Shown here: positions 34,384 through 47,411 of the stretch, piece by piece
How positions within the stretch are numbered: position 1 is the first letter of the stretch
How the letters are laid out: every line of letters starts with the position of its first letter
Source of the DNA: Biomphalaria glabrata
Taxonomy: Eukaryota; Mollusca; Gastropoda; Planorbidae
Length of the DNA stretch: 64,000 bases
NCBI RefSeq assembly: GCF_947242115.1
Contig: NC_074728.1
Span: 18,181,542-18,245,541 of the forward strand
Reading direction: 5' to 3'
Notes under the pieces: generated by a model
Told to the model about the DNA's origin: nothing
The model's input: only the letters and a program-made list of their open reading frames with translations
Database searches by the model: none
Program-made: the position numbers and the translations under genes

Positions 34384-37300
34384 ATGGCAACAACCAGTGG
34401 TAGCAATCAAACCCTCTTGGGTGATCCAAAGAGATTAAGGTTGATACTGACCATCTCATTGTATTCTATCGTTGCTGTCATTTTGAACTTTTATATCATG
34501 GATATTCTTGTATTGTTGGTGTTGACACTAGCTCTATGGTATGCACACGGCTACATCAAAGATTACACAAAAGAGGCAGTTGATCCAAGCAATAAATATG
34601 TTTATATCACAGGCTGTGACTCAGGTACACGTTTCTTCATTTTAATTAGATATACAAAATTTCTTTCTTTATGTAAAGACTTTAATTTATAATCATCAAA
34701 ATGGAACTTAAGAAATAAATGTGCTCATCAATGCTAATTAATTTTTTTTTTTTTTTTTTAAAACCTTGCCACTATATCTAGAATAACAAAGGTGTGACAG
34801 ATGACATTAAACCTTCTGCATGGTACTGTGAATAACCTTAGAATAAAAATCTTCCATCAATTTTGTTGTCGCAATAGTTATTGTCATGCTCTAATAATCA
34901 CAAGATTTTACTTTTTTAAAGACAGTTTCTTAAACCCCTATAAAAAATATTAAAACGTAACGAACGAAAATATATATAGACCATTTTCTCTAGTAATAAT
35001 AATAAAAAAATATAAGTCTATTAAAATAGCTTTTTATGTCATGTTAGAATACAGAAGTAGACATGTTAAATGACATATTAAAATGTACTAGTAACTTTTT
35101 TTTGTGTGTTCTTCAGGTTTTGGATTGGAGGCTGCCAAAGCTCTTAGAGACTTGGGTTTTGGTGTAATAGCTGGATGTTTAGATGACCACAGTCCTGGAG
35201 CTGTAGAACTGAAAGCAAGACCTTGGGTAAAGAAAATTGAGGTGGTCATCTTGGATGTCTCCAATGAGGCCAGTGTTTTAGCTTGTGCCAAAGAGGTCAA
35301 GGACATTTGCAGAGATCAAGGTCTGCTTTCTTCAGAAATGAAGATTTTTTTGTCAACTTCATTGTATTTAGTTAAATAAAGTACTTTTTTTTGTTCAGTA
35401 GACAATAAGTGAAGTGTATTTAATCAGTTAAGTGAGATATATGGGATTGAGAGGCAAATACCACTTGGCTACCTAACAAGAGGGCTTGAGTTTAAATCTA
35501 TAATCACTGGCAGAACAGAAACCTTTCTCCAGATATCCCCTCCCCACCACCTATGTCCACAAAACAGATTGAAATATGCAATAGCATGAAAGAGGCTCTA
35601 TACAAAATCGATTAAAATAATAATTGTCTTGTTTTATTTCTTTAACAAAGCTTATTATAAATATCAACTCACTATGTCTGTCTGTCTGGATGGAATCTTG
35701 TGCACATTATTTCACCTTTTTCCCACTCTTCAATTAAGTTGAAACATTGCACAATTGTGCATTTGTTGACGACAACATGTGAATTAATAATAAAAAAAAT
35801 AACTAATTTTATTTAATCAATTAGTAGTAATTAATTAATTTAGTTTTATATCAAAAAATGTATTTTTTGTGTTGAGAAATCTAAAAATTTTACACTTTTT
35901 TAGACTAAAATCTTATATATTTTTATAAGTACTTGAATAGCTCAGTGGCTTACACATCAGCCTTCCATCATTGAGGCTCAATACCTCTAGTTCAAATTCA
36001 GGCTTGAAGAACTTTTTAAAAATAGTTTTTGAAATAGCAGCACAAAAACCTTCTCAGATACCTCCTCCACTTTCCAACAACTAGTCCACAAAAGTGATAA
36101 GACCCATAGCAAACTGAACACTCTATAAGCATGAAAGTTGAGCTAAATGAAAACAATAAAGAAAAATATTTCCTATTGCACAAATTGATCATTGTTAGTC
36201 TAGATCTAATCAAAATGAATTACATGATTCAAAACAATTGATGCAATTTCTTTCAATATTAGCTTTTTTTTTTTTTTTTTTTAAAGTATTTTTAAAAATA
36301 TTTTACTTATTTTAACTCTAGACCTGAATGTACAAGGCATATTTAGTAATAAAAAACTGATCACTTGGAAATACTTTAATTGAAAACTATATATATGTTT
36401 TTTTTATATTTCCATATTCTTATCTTACCAGTTAAATAATTTTTAAAATACAGGAAAAAAAGAAAGCACTAAATAATTTTTTTTTGTAAGTTAATATTAG
36501 GCCTATATATTATAAACCTTTTTTTTTCTCAATAAAATACATTGAAATCTTTTTGTGTTTCTAAAACAAAATGAAAAAGTTCATATTTTGACAGAAAAAA
36601 AAAGTTGTTTTGTTTTTAAGTATCGTTAATGTTTATTACAACAATTATTATATTTCTTTTTATCTTTTCACTTGAAATTTTTTAGGCCTCTGGGCTGTGA
36701 TCAACAATGCAGGAATCAACTGTATGGGGCCAACTGAACTGGTATCCATGGAGATGTTTCACAAATGTGCTGAAGTAAATCTTTTCGGAGCTATTAGGGT
36801 CACTAAATCTGTACTGCCATTGATTAGGCAAGCTGAAGGTAATTTCTTTACACGTGTAATATAATTTGTAATGCTATCTTAAACTCACAACATTTTTTTG
36901 CTGTTTTTAGTAAAATTTTGAAATAAAAAGACAGAATGGTCACTTGTGTGGTATGCAGTCCAGACTCTCATCTTGGTGATCCTAGATTCGATCTATCACC
37001 AGTATCTTCTGCCATCCTATAGGAAGCACCAGTGGCATAGCTAGGAATTTGCCATCATTTGGGGGCCTGTGGGCTTGACCTATTTGGCGGGCCCCCTGCA
37101 TTTTACGTTATATTCAATATTTAATCTAAAAAACATTCATTTTTGGGCCCCCTTAAGTGGGGGCCAGAGGGGATTTTCACATTCTCACCCCCCACCCCCA
37201 CCCTAGCTACGCCACTGGAAACCAATGTGCAATGCAAATAATTATAAAGATGTTCTACAACAAGAAAAATAATATTGTAGTTTTATAATATGGATAAAAC

Positions 37301-39440
37301 ATTTATAGCACTGACACAAATATATTTATATTGTTTATTGCCTCCATTCCAAATATTATTTTTTTACCTATTTTACTTGATTGAAATATTTCTTGCCTCT
37401 GTTAATCATAGGAAGGATCATTAATGTCATTAGTGAAAGAGCATTTAACCCATGGAAAGACAGTGCCCCGTACTGTGTGACTAAATTTGGACTGGAAGCT
37501 TTCTCTGCTTGCCTTCGTAGAGAAATGTCTCCTTTCAAAGTGAAGGTCATTACTATAGCACCTGGAGAGTTTGCTGGTGCAACAGGCATAGCCAAACAAA
37601 GAATGGTAAGTACTCCGTAGACTTAACTCTTTCTCTCCTGATTGACGATACCATCATTGATTTAATCCCATTAAATTAACTGAATTTTTCTGTTCATAAA
37701 CTTTAATTAGTGTTATATAAAAAGGGCATGCATTTATCTATATGAATTATAACATTCTCTGATTAAATGAAAAATGTTATTGACATTTAACCCTAACAGG
37801 GTAATGAAACACAAATGGGAAACATGAATAATTCCTTCTAAAAGTGGAAAATTATTACAGAGAGATAGAGTTAATCCTAGTTTTGTTTTAAATTAAAATC
37901 GCCTCTGATATTTTTTTTCTTTATGATTGCATAGTTCTTTATTTGTTAGACTTAAAGGATTGAAATTAACTTATAATAAGTAGAAAGCAGTTAGTGGCAT
38001 GTTAGTTTTCTCCATTGGTTACTTCTTGAGAATAAATGACATAAACTAACTTTGATAACAGTAACCTATCCCATTTGGTCCCTATCCCTATTGATCCGAT
38101 TTGATCATATCTAATCCTAATAGAATATGACATCCTAGACTACCATTAGATTCATACAGTAGAAATTGAATTTAAATTTTTTTTTCTTATTTGTTATCCA
38201 GTTCATTATGTAATGTTTAAATTTATGGTTAAAACAGTTTAAAGTTCTGTGACCCTTCTTTAGCATGTTCATTTTTAATATCCACAGAATGAGCAGTTGG
38301 TTAGTAAACTTTTGCAAGCTCACTCATCCATGTCCTTGCAAGACCAGCAGAATGCGTACAAGAAGGAAGATATTACAGGTATTGCAGACAGAATATCAGC
38401 AGCTGTGGAGAAGTCCTGCAGCAGTTCTGAACCTGTTGTTTCTGCCTACATTGATGCTGTTCAAAATGTCCACCCCCAGCGGTGTTACATGATTCATGGG
38501 TACAAAAGAAAGTGTTTGGACCCTCTAATAGTATGTAGCTTAATCTCATTACAGCTTATATCGATCTTAAAATTGAAAGTTAGCTATTGGCAGAAGCTTC
38601 CTTTTATATATCAGCCTCAACAGGGTTTATGGCTTGCAAGACAATCATCACTGCTGAGCATAAGATCTTGTGCTTTAGTCCTGGTAAAGACCCTGATTTT
38701 TAACTCTGAATGTGAAGATGTTTTGGTGATAATGCATTTAAAAGTCTTGGGAAAGTAAAGGCATTTAGACACCTTATCTCATAACTCCTTCTTAAAGAGC
38801 TGCTCAATTTGAATTCACAGGAGCTGTTTAATTTGCTTCATCGACCTTTTGGTTTAAAAAAAAACTTTTCAAATAAACTACCTTGAAGAAAAAAAAGTAA
38901 ATAACTAAAAAAATTAAAATCCGTGCCTATTTCTTAAGTATGAAATCATTTGTACTAACAAATTTTTTTTCAAAATTTATTTGAACTTTTATTTTTTCAT
39001 TCATATCTTATTATATGGATTTTAATTACCAAAAATGAGAAAGAAAGTTTCAATGAATATAAGTGAAATATAAGTGAGCACTTTGCTAATGGAATGCCTG
39101 CTTTTGTGCTATGCACTTCAATGTGTCATCAGAATAGTCCTGGGTTAAAACCATACCTATGTCATCCTTTGCTTTCATGTAGGAGATTTAGACAAGAACA
39201 TTTTGGAAGAAACATCTAATACTTATAAGACATACTTATAAGACAAACTAACTAAAGAAATATTTGTTTTGTGGCGTATCATATTTTTATAAAATAGGTT
39301 CTAAATTTTATACATACATTTTTATATTTATTAATTAGATGTTTATATATACTTTACAGATTCTGGCTCGATGCCGACCTTTCATTCCTGAGAAAATCGT
39401 TCCTGCTGTGGAGAAATTGCTGTTTGCTGTCTTAGGATAA
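34384..39440 (+). CDS. Short-chain dehydrogenase/reductase, SDR9C type (BDH1/HSD17B2-like), six exons
   Basis: NAD(P)-dependent oxidoreductase of the family containing D-beta-hydroxybutyrate dehydrogenase 1 and 17-beta-hydroxysteroid dehydrogenase 2. Coding exons are 34384-34624, 35117-35320, 36686-36838, 37412-37605, 38288-38530 and 39360-39440. All boundaries are GT-AG and in phase, giving 371 residues. The ATG lies six bases inside an exon with an acceptor at 34376-34377, so a noncoding 5' exon probably lies upstream. Visible landmarks are two hydrophobic segments (about residues 20-39 and 41-54), the cofactor loop TGCDSGFG (76-83), NNAG (155-158), catalytic Asn180, Ser207 and Tyr220-x3-Lys224 (YCVTK), and APGEFAGAT after strand 6, which is close to BDH1. 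RGLWAVINNAG-like spacing and the paired N-terminal membrane segments recall HSD17B2, so the substrate cannot be set; BDH1's mitochondrial presequence is not evident. The tetrad is intact and no frame breaks are seen. Introns contain an AAGCTT-ended repeat, a SINE and a hAT MITE. Confidence 0.9.
35645..35890 (+). repeat. AAGCTT-ended dispersed repeat in intron 2 of the dehydrogenase
   Basis: ACAAAGCTTATTATAAATAT, TGTCTGTCTGG and paired 'aattaattaatt' blocks. Confidence 0.65.
35936..36150 (+). mobile_element. tRNA-derived SINE, family 3, in intron 2
   Basis: A box TAGCTCAGTGGC and B box AGTTCAAATTC separated by a tRNA-like distance. A fragment of the same type is at about 35455-35600. Confidence 0.6.
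37030..37217. mobile_element. hAT-type MITE in intron 3 of the dehydrogenase
   Basis: 188 bp with inverted ends CAGTGGCATAGCTAGG and CCTAGCTACGCCACTG. Flanking octamers GGAAGCAC/GAAACCAA match at 5 of 8, so any duplication has decayed. Palindromic GGGCCC-rich core. Confidence 0.8.
38010..38070 (+). repeat. Short duplicated block, also at 39505-39565
   Basis: ATTGGTTACWTCTTGAGAAT...AACTTTGATRACAGTAACC occurs in intron 4 and again 65 bp after the dehydrogenase stop. The second copy supplies the AATAAA at 39523-39528. Confidence 0.7.
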
Positions 39441-40367
39441 TTATCATGTGGTGTGTTAGTTATCGTATAGGGTATTGAAAAACTGAGTTTTTTTTTAATG
39501 CTATGATTGGTTACATCTTGAGAATAAATGACATTTTAAACTAACTTTGATGACAGTAACCACTATTTTTTCTTTAAAAATAACTTGTTGTGTGAAAGCG
39601 CCTCAGATTTTTATAAAACTATTTGTACATTGAAACATCTGTCACAGGTTTTTCAAATGTTCAGTTTTTGCAAAATTGGTGTCATTGACTCAAATAGGAA
39701 CATGAAATCTATCATGAAATAGTATTATCTATAAATATATATCTATATTGCTTTCTATCCACACAGATATTGATTGTCATTTAGTCTCTTAAATTATTTT
39801 TTGTATTTGCTTGCCCAACTACTGAATCAGTCTGCATCAGTAGAAAATGAGTAGTTCGACCTTCTTTGCTTTAATTTCAGAGAGACAAATGTCTATTTTA
39901 TTATAGGCCTACATTGTTACTCAAAGATGTGGTTTTATATTTATTTTTTTTAACCAATATGGCTTTTGATCTAAATTGGTCTTCCTTTCAAATATTTTTA
40001 TCCCCATTGAATTCTCAAATATTTTTTTTTATTGAACTGTAAATATATTTTTATTTCTCTTTTCCTGGATGGGTTTCATTCAAATCTTGGATTTTTTGTT
40101 TTCTATCTAGTCAGAATTTTAAAAAAACATTTTGTTGAGATTATTTTTTTGTCATATTTTTAATTTTAATGGTACAGTTGTAATCAAAAATGTTTTATTG
40201 ATACATTTTAAAAAATATATTTAGAGATATCTACATTTGTTAAAGTAATGATTTATCTTCTCTGGTAATTTAAGATGTAATTTTTTTTTCTTTGGTTTAC
40301 AAGTAACTTTTAAAAAATTTGTATAATATTGATGATAATAATTTTAATACATAGATACTATTAGAGC
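39441..40367 (+). other. Probable 3' UTR and downstream of the dehydrogenase
   Basis: AATAAA at 39523-39528 is the first candidate polyadenylation signal. The rest is T-rich; a diverged family 1 SINE (39091-39205) lies just upstream in the last intron. Confidence 0.4.
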
Positions 40368-40502
40368 ATGGAATGAGTTGCCTAAGCCAGCCAGGAAAAC
40401 CAATGACTTTGCAGAATTTAAGTCAATGGTTAACATGCATGATGCTTAGGACGTAATCATCTTCTTTTTTTGAAGTAATGTCTGTATTTTATAAGATAAG
40501 AT
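40368..40502 (+). mobile_element. CR1-like LINE 3' tail
   Basis: Plus-strand copy of the end of the ORF (AWNELPKPARKTNDF-like) and 3' UTR, ending 'ataagataagat'. Confidence 0.8.
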
Positions 40503-40974
40503 GGTAAATAAGCTAATCAAATCTTTTTTTTTTTAAAAGTCATTACACTTTTTTTGCCAGACATCTCTATTTGTAATTTTTCTTTCTTTTATTATTCAAG
40601 ACCTTTTTTTTTTATCTCTTCATGATATGTTTTTGCTCACTCAATGGTTAGTAGTTTTTTTTTTTACTGGTACTGTCTCTTTAATTACAAGCAAATTTTG
40701 TTATGTTAAGTACCTTTTTTTTTAAACATTCTATTCTTTTGAAAGGTTCAAAGTTATTTATGAGTGTCACTACAAGAAAACCAACTATGATTATAACTCA
40801 TTAAGGACTTACAAGCTAGACCAAAGGGTTATATTGGAATTTAATCTAATGACTGTTGTCAGCAGGCCCCTAAAGGGCCACATTGCTGTACTTATCCCAC
40901 TTCTAATCTCCTCAACTTCGATGCAGTCCCTTTAAATGACACCACTGTCAGAAAATACAAGCTCTATAACCATA

Positions 40975-41245
40975 GGAGGCACAGTGGCTGAGCGGTAAAG
41001 CGCTTTGTCTTCCGGGTCCCGGTTTCGAATTCTGGTGAAGACTGGAATTTTTAATTTCGGGATCTTTGGGTGCCTCTGAGACCACACAGCTCTAATGGGT
41101 ACCTGACATGAGTTGTGGAGAAGTAAAGGCAGTTTGTCATTGTGCTGGCCACATGACACTCTTGTAAACCATAGGCCACACAACCAGATGACCTTTACAC
41201 CATCTGCCCTATAGACCACGAGGTCTGAAAGGGGAACTTTACTAC
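40975..41245 (+). mobile_element. tRNA-derived SINE, family 2, full length
   Basis: Begins GGAGGCACAGTGGCTGAGCGG with a perfect A box (TGGCTGAGCGG) and B box GGTTTCGAATTC. The body includes GGTACCTGACATGAGTTG and ends GATGACCTTTACACCATCTG then AAGGGGAACTTTACT. Best reference copy in the window. Confidence 0.88.
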
Positions 41246-41249
41246 TTAC

Positions 41250-41466
41250 TTATGGCCACATCACAAGGTCCTAATGCTCCCAAAGATCTTCCTTCAGGGA
41301 ATATTACCATGAAAAAGAAGAGGAGGCAGACAGAGGGGGTGATGGGGGCCTGCATTGAGGCATGGACAGGTCTGTGATTGGGTGATATTCTGCCCAGGGC
41401 AGGGGACAGGGAGGAGTGGAGAGGGATTGTCTTGTATTGTATGGTTCAACAGACTAAGGGATAGAT
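41250..41466 (+). mobile_element. LINE 3' fragment (RTE-like)
   Basis: Plus-strand copy of the family at 55735, directly after the SINE. Confidence 0.6.
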
Positions 41467-44400
41467 GAAGGTGAAGAACAGTACAAGACCATGTTACTAT
41501 ACCAATTCTTGTCAGTTGTTTTAATAATTTGAAAGTTCATACAAAGGTTTTTGTTCAGAGTTTACTTTTGTCTTGTATTTTTGTTTTTGTAGTTATAGCA
41601 TCTTCATTCATGTTGCTCAAAGATAAAAGATTCTTGATGTAAGCAAATAGATTTTAATATCATATGTTTACATGTACCTAAAGTCACTAAAACCTGTTTA
41701 CCAATGTAATCAAACTTTTTGAGTTTTATGAGCTAATGGATACATTTCCATTAGTATACAAAACTCATCTTCTGGGTTTGTTTGTTTTTATATTTGAGAT
41801 TGTTTACTTCATTTAAGATGATCTGTACTTAAGGATTTTCAGATTCTTTTAATAGCTACTTATACTTAGTGTCACAAGCAGAGTAGGCACTGTGTATGAC
41901 TTAATCTTTGAACCTTTACTAAAATAAAATGGACGTACAATGGACTGACTAAAATATTCATGTTCATTCCCACAGCCCTAAGAATGGACAAACATAGCTT
42001 GTTACGTCACATTATGGGCTTCGAAATATGAACGATACACCAATCTCGTAAGATAATATGCAATATGATTTGACTGTGTTAACATAGTTTGATTTTCTTT
42101 TGCTTTTCTGATTGTGGTTTTAGAAAGAAAGAGATAAGTGCACTATTAGATTTAGAGGAGAATATGATGAGATTTCAAATGGTTAAGGTTTTTGTGCCTT
42201 TCTCTATATTTGATCTGTCCTCTTATCCTTGCTTATTTTTACAAAGCTTATATTAACTCACTCTGACTGTCTGTCTGGTACATATTTTGTACACATTTTT
42301 TTTCCCACTTCCCATTTTTGGATCAAGTTGAAAATTTGAGCAATTATTCATAGTAAATAACTATACATGAATCAGTAAATAATAATAACCAATGGTTGAA
42401 TCAATTAGGAGTAATTAATTATTTTTGTAGAAAATGGGAGTTAAACCTTGCATTATTGAGAGATGTGGCAATGATTTTGTGGTTTTGTTTTAAAAAAAAG
42501 TATTTTCTGTTTCCTAATTCATTTAAAATGAATGTTCCTAATTGGCATTCCAGGTTTACTTTCTTAATTCTTGTCTCTTTTTTTAAGTTAACTACATTTA
42601 TTGGTATCAAGTTTTCAAAGATGTCATTTAGACATTATCATTAAAGAAGTTTAACAAATAAAGTCATAAGGAGGGAGGATTTCTCTGAATTTAGATTTGT
42701 AATAAATTCAATGTTGATGTTTTAAACTAAACAGTTCTAGGAGTTTTTGAAATTTTTAATTTTTTTTTTTTAATTTCCTATTACTGGTATTGAAAATTCT
42801 GTTCTTGAAATATTTATAGTTAATTATTTGTCTTCAACCATCTCTTAAATCTCATCACCTATCATATCCATGATCATTTGATAGTCCTTGTGTGGATAAT
42901 AACCTTAGAGTTATGGTTAAGCTATTGCTGCTTTCCCTAAAAAAAAAAAACAGAAAAGAAATGCTTTTTAGTTAAGAAGAGTTTAGAAGGACTATTTAAG
43001 TCTTTAATAAATATCTTTTGCTTGCACACTGAACCCTTTAAAACTGTTTTGTCCTGCTGAATATCTTTTTATTATAATAGTGTTTTAAATTTTTAGAACA
43101 TTTCTTAGTGGTCCGCAATGTGTGAAGGATATATAGCTTAAAGAGACAAAAAAAAGTTGCCAATTTCTTATTCCAAATGATAGGACGAATTATTATTAGT
43201 TCTATTTCTTCCCTAGTGTGACTAGGTCATGGAAGGGTCTCTGCAATCACCCAGGAATACCAGTGAACTTAAGTCTCTAATTAAACTGCACAGCACATGG
43301 ATACTTGCAGAGCATAAATATCTTCTTCTTTGAAACAACCTCTGTAATTTATAAAATAAGCTTAAATGTAAAAATGGCAAATTGTTCATGAGGCCATCGT
43401 CTGATCAGCACAACGACTAACCACCTTTCCTCATCAGGGGTATCCCCATTGGAACTGAGGAATCATTATCCCCTAAATTCCTGCTTTAAACAAAAGCTTC
43501 ATTTGGATTTGAAGTAGAGGCCAAGTTTGTTGTAATCGTTTTGTTCTACCTTTCGTTAACTACACTGTCTTGGTGGCAATAGTGGTTTATAATATATCAG
43601 TCTAAACAATAAAATGCATAATTACATGACTGCTTGACATTTTTCTAAGTACCTATATTTTAAAATCTTTAATCAAACAACTTTGACCAGATCCATCCAT
43701 TCTAATGCCTGGTGCTATAGTCCGTTTCTGTCTTTAGTATGACTGGTAATTTTTTTTTTTTCTTTCATATTTACAAAATGTTTTGATATGTAACATCAGT
43801 CACTTAATATATTTAAGTCTATTCATGCTTGGAATGACTGTGATGCATTTGAGACTGTCAGAAGGAAATAAATCAATGCTATTTGATTGCCTTCTTACAA
43901 GACACATTTATGTGTGAGAAAATATTGGAATGCTCTAATTGTTTCGTTAATTACTTTTACTCACTATTTTACTGGATTATAGATATAAAAACAGCAGTAT
44001 TACATTATAACTTTTCATGTTTTTAACTATGAGTTTACTGTAAAACATTCCTTTTTTGGATAGATGTATTTCATGCTTATGATTTTCTTTTTTACATATT
44101 TTTTTTTTTCTTTTATTTCAAAGAGTGATTATCAGTGGCACTGCAAATGTTTAATTTTTGTTTTTTGTGTGTAGTGCTTTCAATCAACATTTTCAGTTTT
44201 CGAATAAAATATCACTTACAAATGCAACTTGTAGATATGATTTCTTATTTTTTTTATTTCAATAAGCCTACATAAAAAAGTACTAGCCAGTACTATCTTT
44301 AAGACTTGCTACTCTTTTTGGTTCATTTTATTTTTTTATTTTTTTTTTTGCAGTCAGCAGTCATGCTTTAAAAAAAAAAAATTAATGTTTTAATTATAGA

Positions 44401-45790
44401 TAGATCAATCAAAGTCTGGAATTTATGTAAAGCTTACAATAAAAAAATCACTTTTAAATTAGTGTTCCTATAGTAGTTAATAACAATTAGTTTGATATTC
44501 AGAATTTATCCTTATTTATTTCTTAAATAGTTTTAAAAGATTTCTTTTATGGGGGCAATTTTAATTGAGAAACAAACATTTATTAAGTTTTTTCTAATGG
44601 TTTACTGTTTACATAGTTAAACAAGAAAAAAAATAATTTTTTGTTTGTTTTTTATAATGTTATATTAAGTGTAATTGTATTAATTATTTTGGATCATCAA
44701 GTAATAGTTCTAGAAGGAGGAGGGGGGAGAAAGGAGTGTATGGGTGAATGTTAACGTGATTGATTTTAAATGCATTTAAAAAGTTGTAAGAATTGAATTC
44801 AAACTCAAGGACTCAAATGTCCCTAAGTCGACTTATTTAATTTATACCACCACATGTCAAGTACTATTTCTTTCCCTGGTTCAATACCAAACAAAATAAT
44901 TAAATACCAATAGCTACTTAACTATAGTAATTGTTTACATTTTTTTTTTTGTATTGATTCTTGTTTTGTCAAGTACCATAAATATACCTACAGACTTTCC
45001 ACTTGATATGACATGTACGCATTTATATTAGACTGAGTTTCGGTTGATATAAGCTTTAAATTGTGAAAAGAATATAAAATATCTATAGATTTCCAAAACA
45101 GAATATAACTTGTTTCAATATTAATAAAAGCTAATGGATGGACTGCTATTCCTTATTTTGATCTCTTTTAGATATAGACTATAGCGATTTGAAACTGGGA
45201 AATTATATACTTATTGCTCTGATCAACTGGAATATAGGGCCTACATGTAGGCCGCCCTATGTTAGCTATGTCTTATGACGACTTATATGATTCGATTGTC
45301 TATAATTTAAAATAAATAAGATATATTCCTTGCTTTGCCTCATAGTTTAAATAATAAGTGATCTAACAATTGTTTACGCACTACGTACTATGAAAAGTAT
45401 GAAATCAAATTTATAATAGGCATAAGATGATAAACCATAGCTTATAATAAGTTATATTATAGCACATAGTATAATATAAGGCATGGTATAAGGCTATAAG
45501 GTGATATCTTTTTATAACCTTTATTAATTCGGACTTTCCCGTAAAATAGCATACAAGAAAAAAATTCCCGTTTCTATAACTGTGTGACTGCTATTTGAAA
45601 AAATAACCTCATATTAGATCTTGATCCAGATCTAGAATCTAGACTAGGCCTAGAGATTCTACTCCTGGATATTTCTTCAAGGTTTTTCAAAGGTAAAACT
45701 AAAAATTAAGGTTTTTCAAAGGTAAAACTAAAATTATGGAGTAAATGTAAAAAAGAAAGATCTCATCTTCTACTGAGCATACCTATATTT
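41467..45790. other. AT-rich intergenic stretch, no gene seen
   Basis: Contains an AAGCTT-ended repeat (42235-42490), a CR1-like LINE tail (43216-43362, plus), a SINE family 2 scrap (43395-43470, minus) and many poly-T runs. No open frame with recognisable content. Confidence 0.5.
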
Positions 45791-46025
45791 ATATATACAG
45801 TGGCGTAGCAAGAGGCTCATGGGCCGGGGAAGGGGCGGACAGGGTGTCAAAATCGGCCCGGGCATTTCTATAGGCCTACAATGCGGCCTATAAATTGTAT
45901 GCGTATAATGGGTATCCAATTATATCTGTCCTCAAAAGCATTATGTAAAGTTTAATAATGTTGTAAAGGACAGCCTGACTTAGGGTTAGGTTTTACTATA
46001 GATAACTAGCTCGATGTACTAAGGG

Positions 46026-46544
46026 CAGGGCCGGTCTTAGGCCACTGCAACCTATGCGGTCGCAGTAGGCCCAGCGCTTTCATAGGCCCCGCGATAATTC
46101 TAGGTGTAATTATTAAATTGCAAAATATGTACGAAAACTTCCTGGAAATCTCATGAATTTATTAAAATCTCCAGAAAAATAGACAAAATTGTCATTTGTG
46201 GGTGTCATTCATTGCGAAAAACTCCAATCCTAATGCGCGATAAAAGACAAAAAGGCACTGTCAGCTTTCATGTAATAAAGTAATAATCGGGCGAATTTTC
46301 ACCATAATCGGAAACTACAAATCTTTGATTACTTTTATAGTTACTGGCATATAAATATGCCATAGGTTGCAAGGTTCGTAAAGTGAAGATATTATTTGAT
46401 CGCAATTTTGTACTTAGTAAAGATAAATTATTTTTTTCTAACACAAAATCTAAAACTTTGTCTTATTATCCTTATTCCCACCCCTGACTAGGCCCTGCGC
46501 AATCAGTTTCGCATAGGGCCCCGCAATTGTTAGGACCGGCCCTG
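46026..46544 (+). mobile_element. Solo hAT deletion derivative
   Basis: Inverted ends CAGGGCCGGTCTTAGGCC and TTAGGACCGGCCCTG. The 8-bp duplication is ACTAAGGG/ACTAAAGG. Same family as the hAT inside the Helitrons, but without Helitron flanks. 519 bp, no ORF. Confidence 0.85.
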
Positions 46545-47088
46545 ACTAAAGGTATGATTCTCAAATGTAGATCCTTAAAGGCGTACGAGTATTATAAAAG
46601 TTTCACTCAACAACAGAGTAGAACTTTGTATTTATTTACCGCATTTCAACTGGTTAAACACATAATATAGAATACATAATCATCAATAGTAAGAGCGTTT
46701 AAATGTGCCGAAATTAGATATTCCAACGCGTCTAGACTAGATTCAATAGTAGATCTGACACAACATAGCAATACCCCAAATATTCGGTACGCACACATAG
46801 CAGAAATAAATATCTCCTTTATCTAGGCAATACAACTGACAACAGCCACCAACACCCTACTCAGACCTGGTCAGCTCTCCAAATGACTAGGCTGACCACA
46901 GCAAAACCTTATTGTTCCCCCCTTGAAAATCTAAAACTCACACTTAATAAAATAAACACACACACACAGTCTCACATCTTACCCCCCCCCCTCTCCGCTC
47001 TTGACAAATGTATCGAAAGTATTTTGCTATATGAAAAAGTTATTAGAAGATTTTGAAAACTATCTGATAAGCACTATTACTAAATGAA
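46545..47088. other. No gene seen
   Basis: AT-rich with a short (CA)n at about 46958 and a C-run at 46983. Confidence 0.4.
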
Positions 47089-47411
47089 TCTATATATATA
47101 ATTCTCGTCTTCGCGCAGGAGATCCGTATGTTTTCTAAAGATAGTAATAATATTCGGATATGTCCAGGACTTTTTCGTATATTTTACAATTTCAGAAGAT
47201 TTCCAAGAGCTCCTGGTAAATCGACAGTAGGCAGCGGGAAATCTGTTATAAGTTGTACAATGGTTTAATTTAATAATTTATACACCTAGAATTAGCGCGG
47301 GTCCTATGAAAGTGCGGGGCCCACTGCGGTCGCATAAGTGCGGAGCCCACTGCGGTCACCTAAGGCCGGCCCTGCCAAATAGCGGCGTATGCTACGCCGC
47401 CGGTCGACTAT
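47089..47411 (+). mobile_element. Non-autonomous Helitron with hAT piece, copy 3
   Basis: Starts A|TCTATATATATAATTCTCGT and ends with hairpin CGGCGTATGCTACGCCG then CCGGTCGACTA before TT. The terminal CTAG has become CTAT. The hAT end GGCCGGCCCTG lies next to CAAATAGCGGC, the same junction as in the other two copies. Confidence 0.72.

Noticed and set aside
40975-41060. tRNA gene
   Set aside because: A and B boxes are those of a SINE head; the copy carries a long family body and no cloverleaf can be closed. The same holds for 3.2, 24.1, 34.0 and 35.9 kb.
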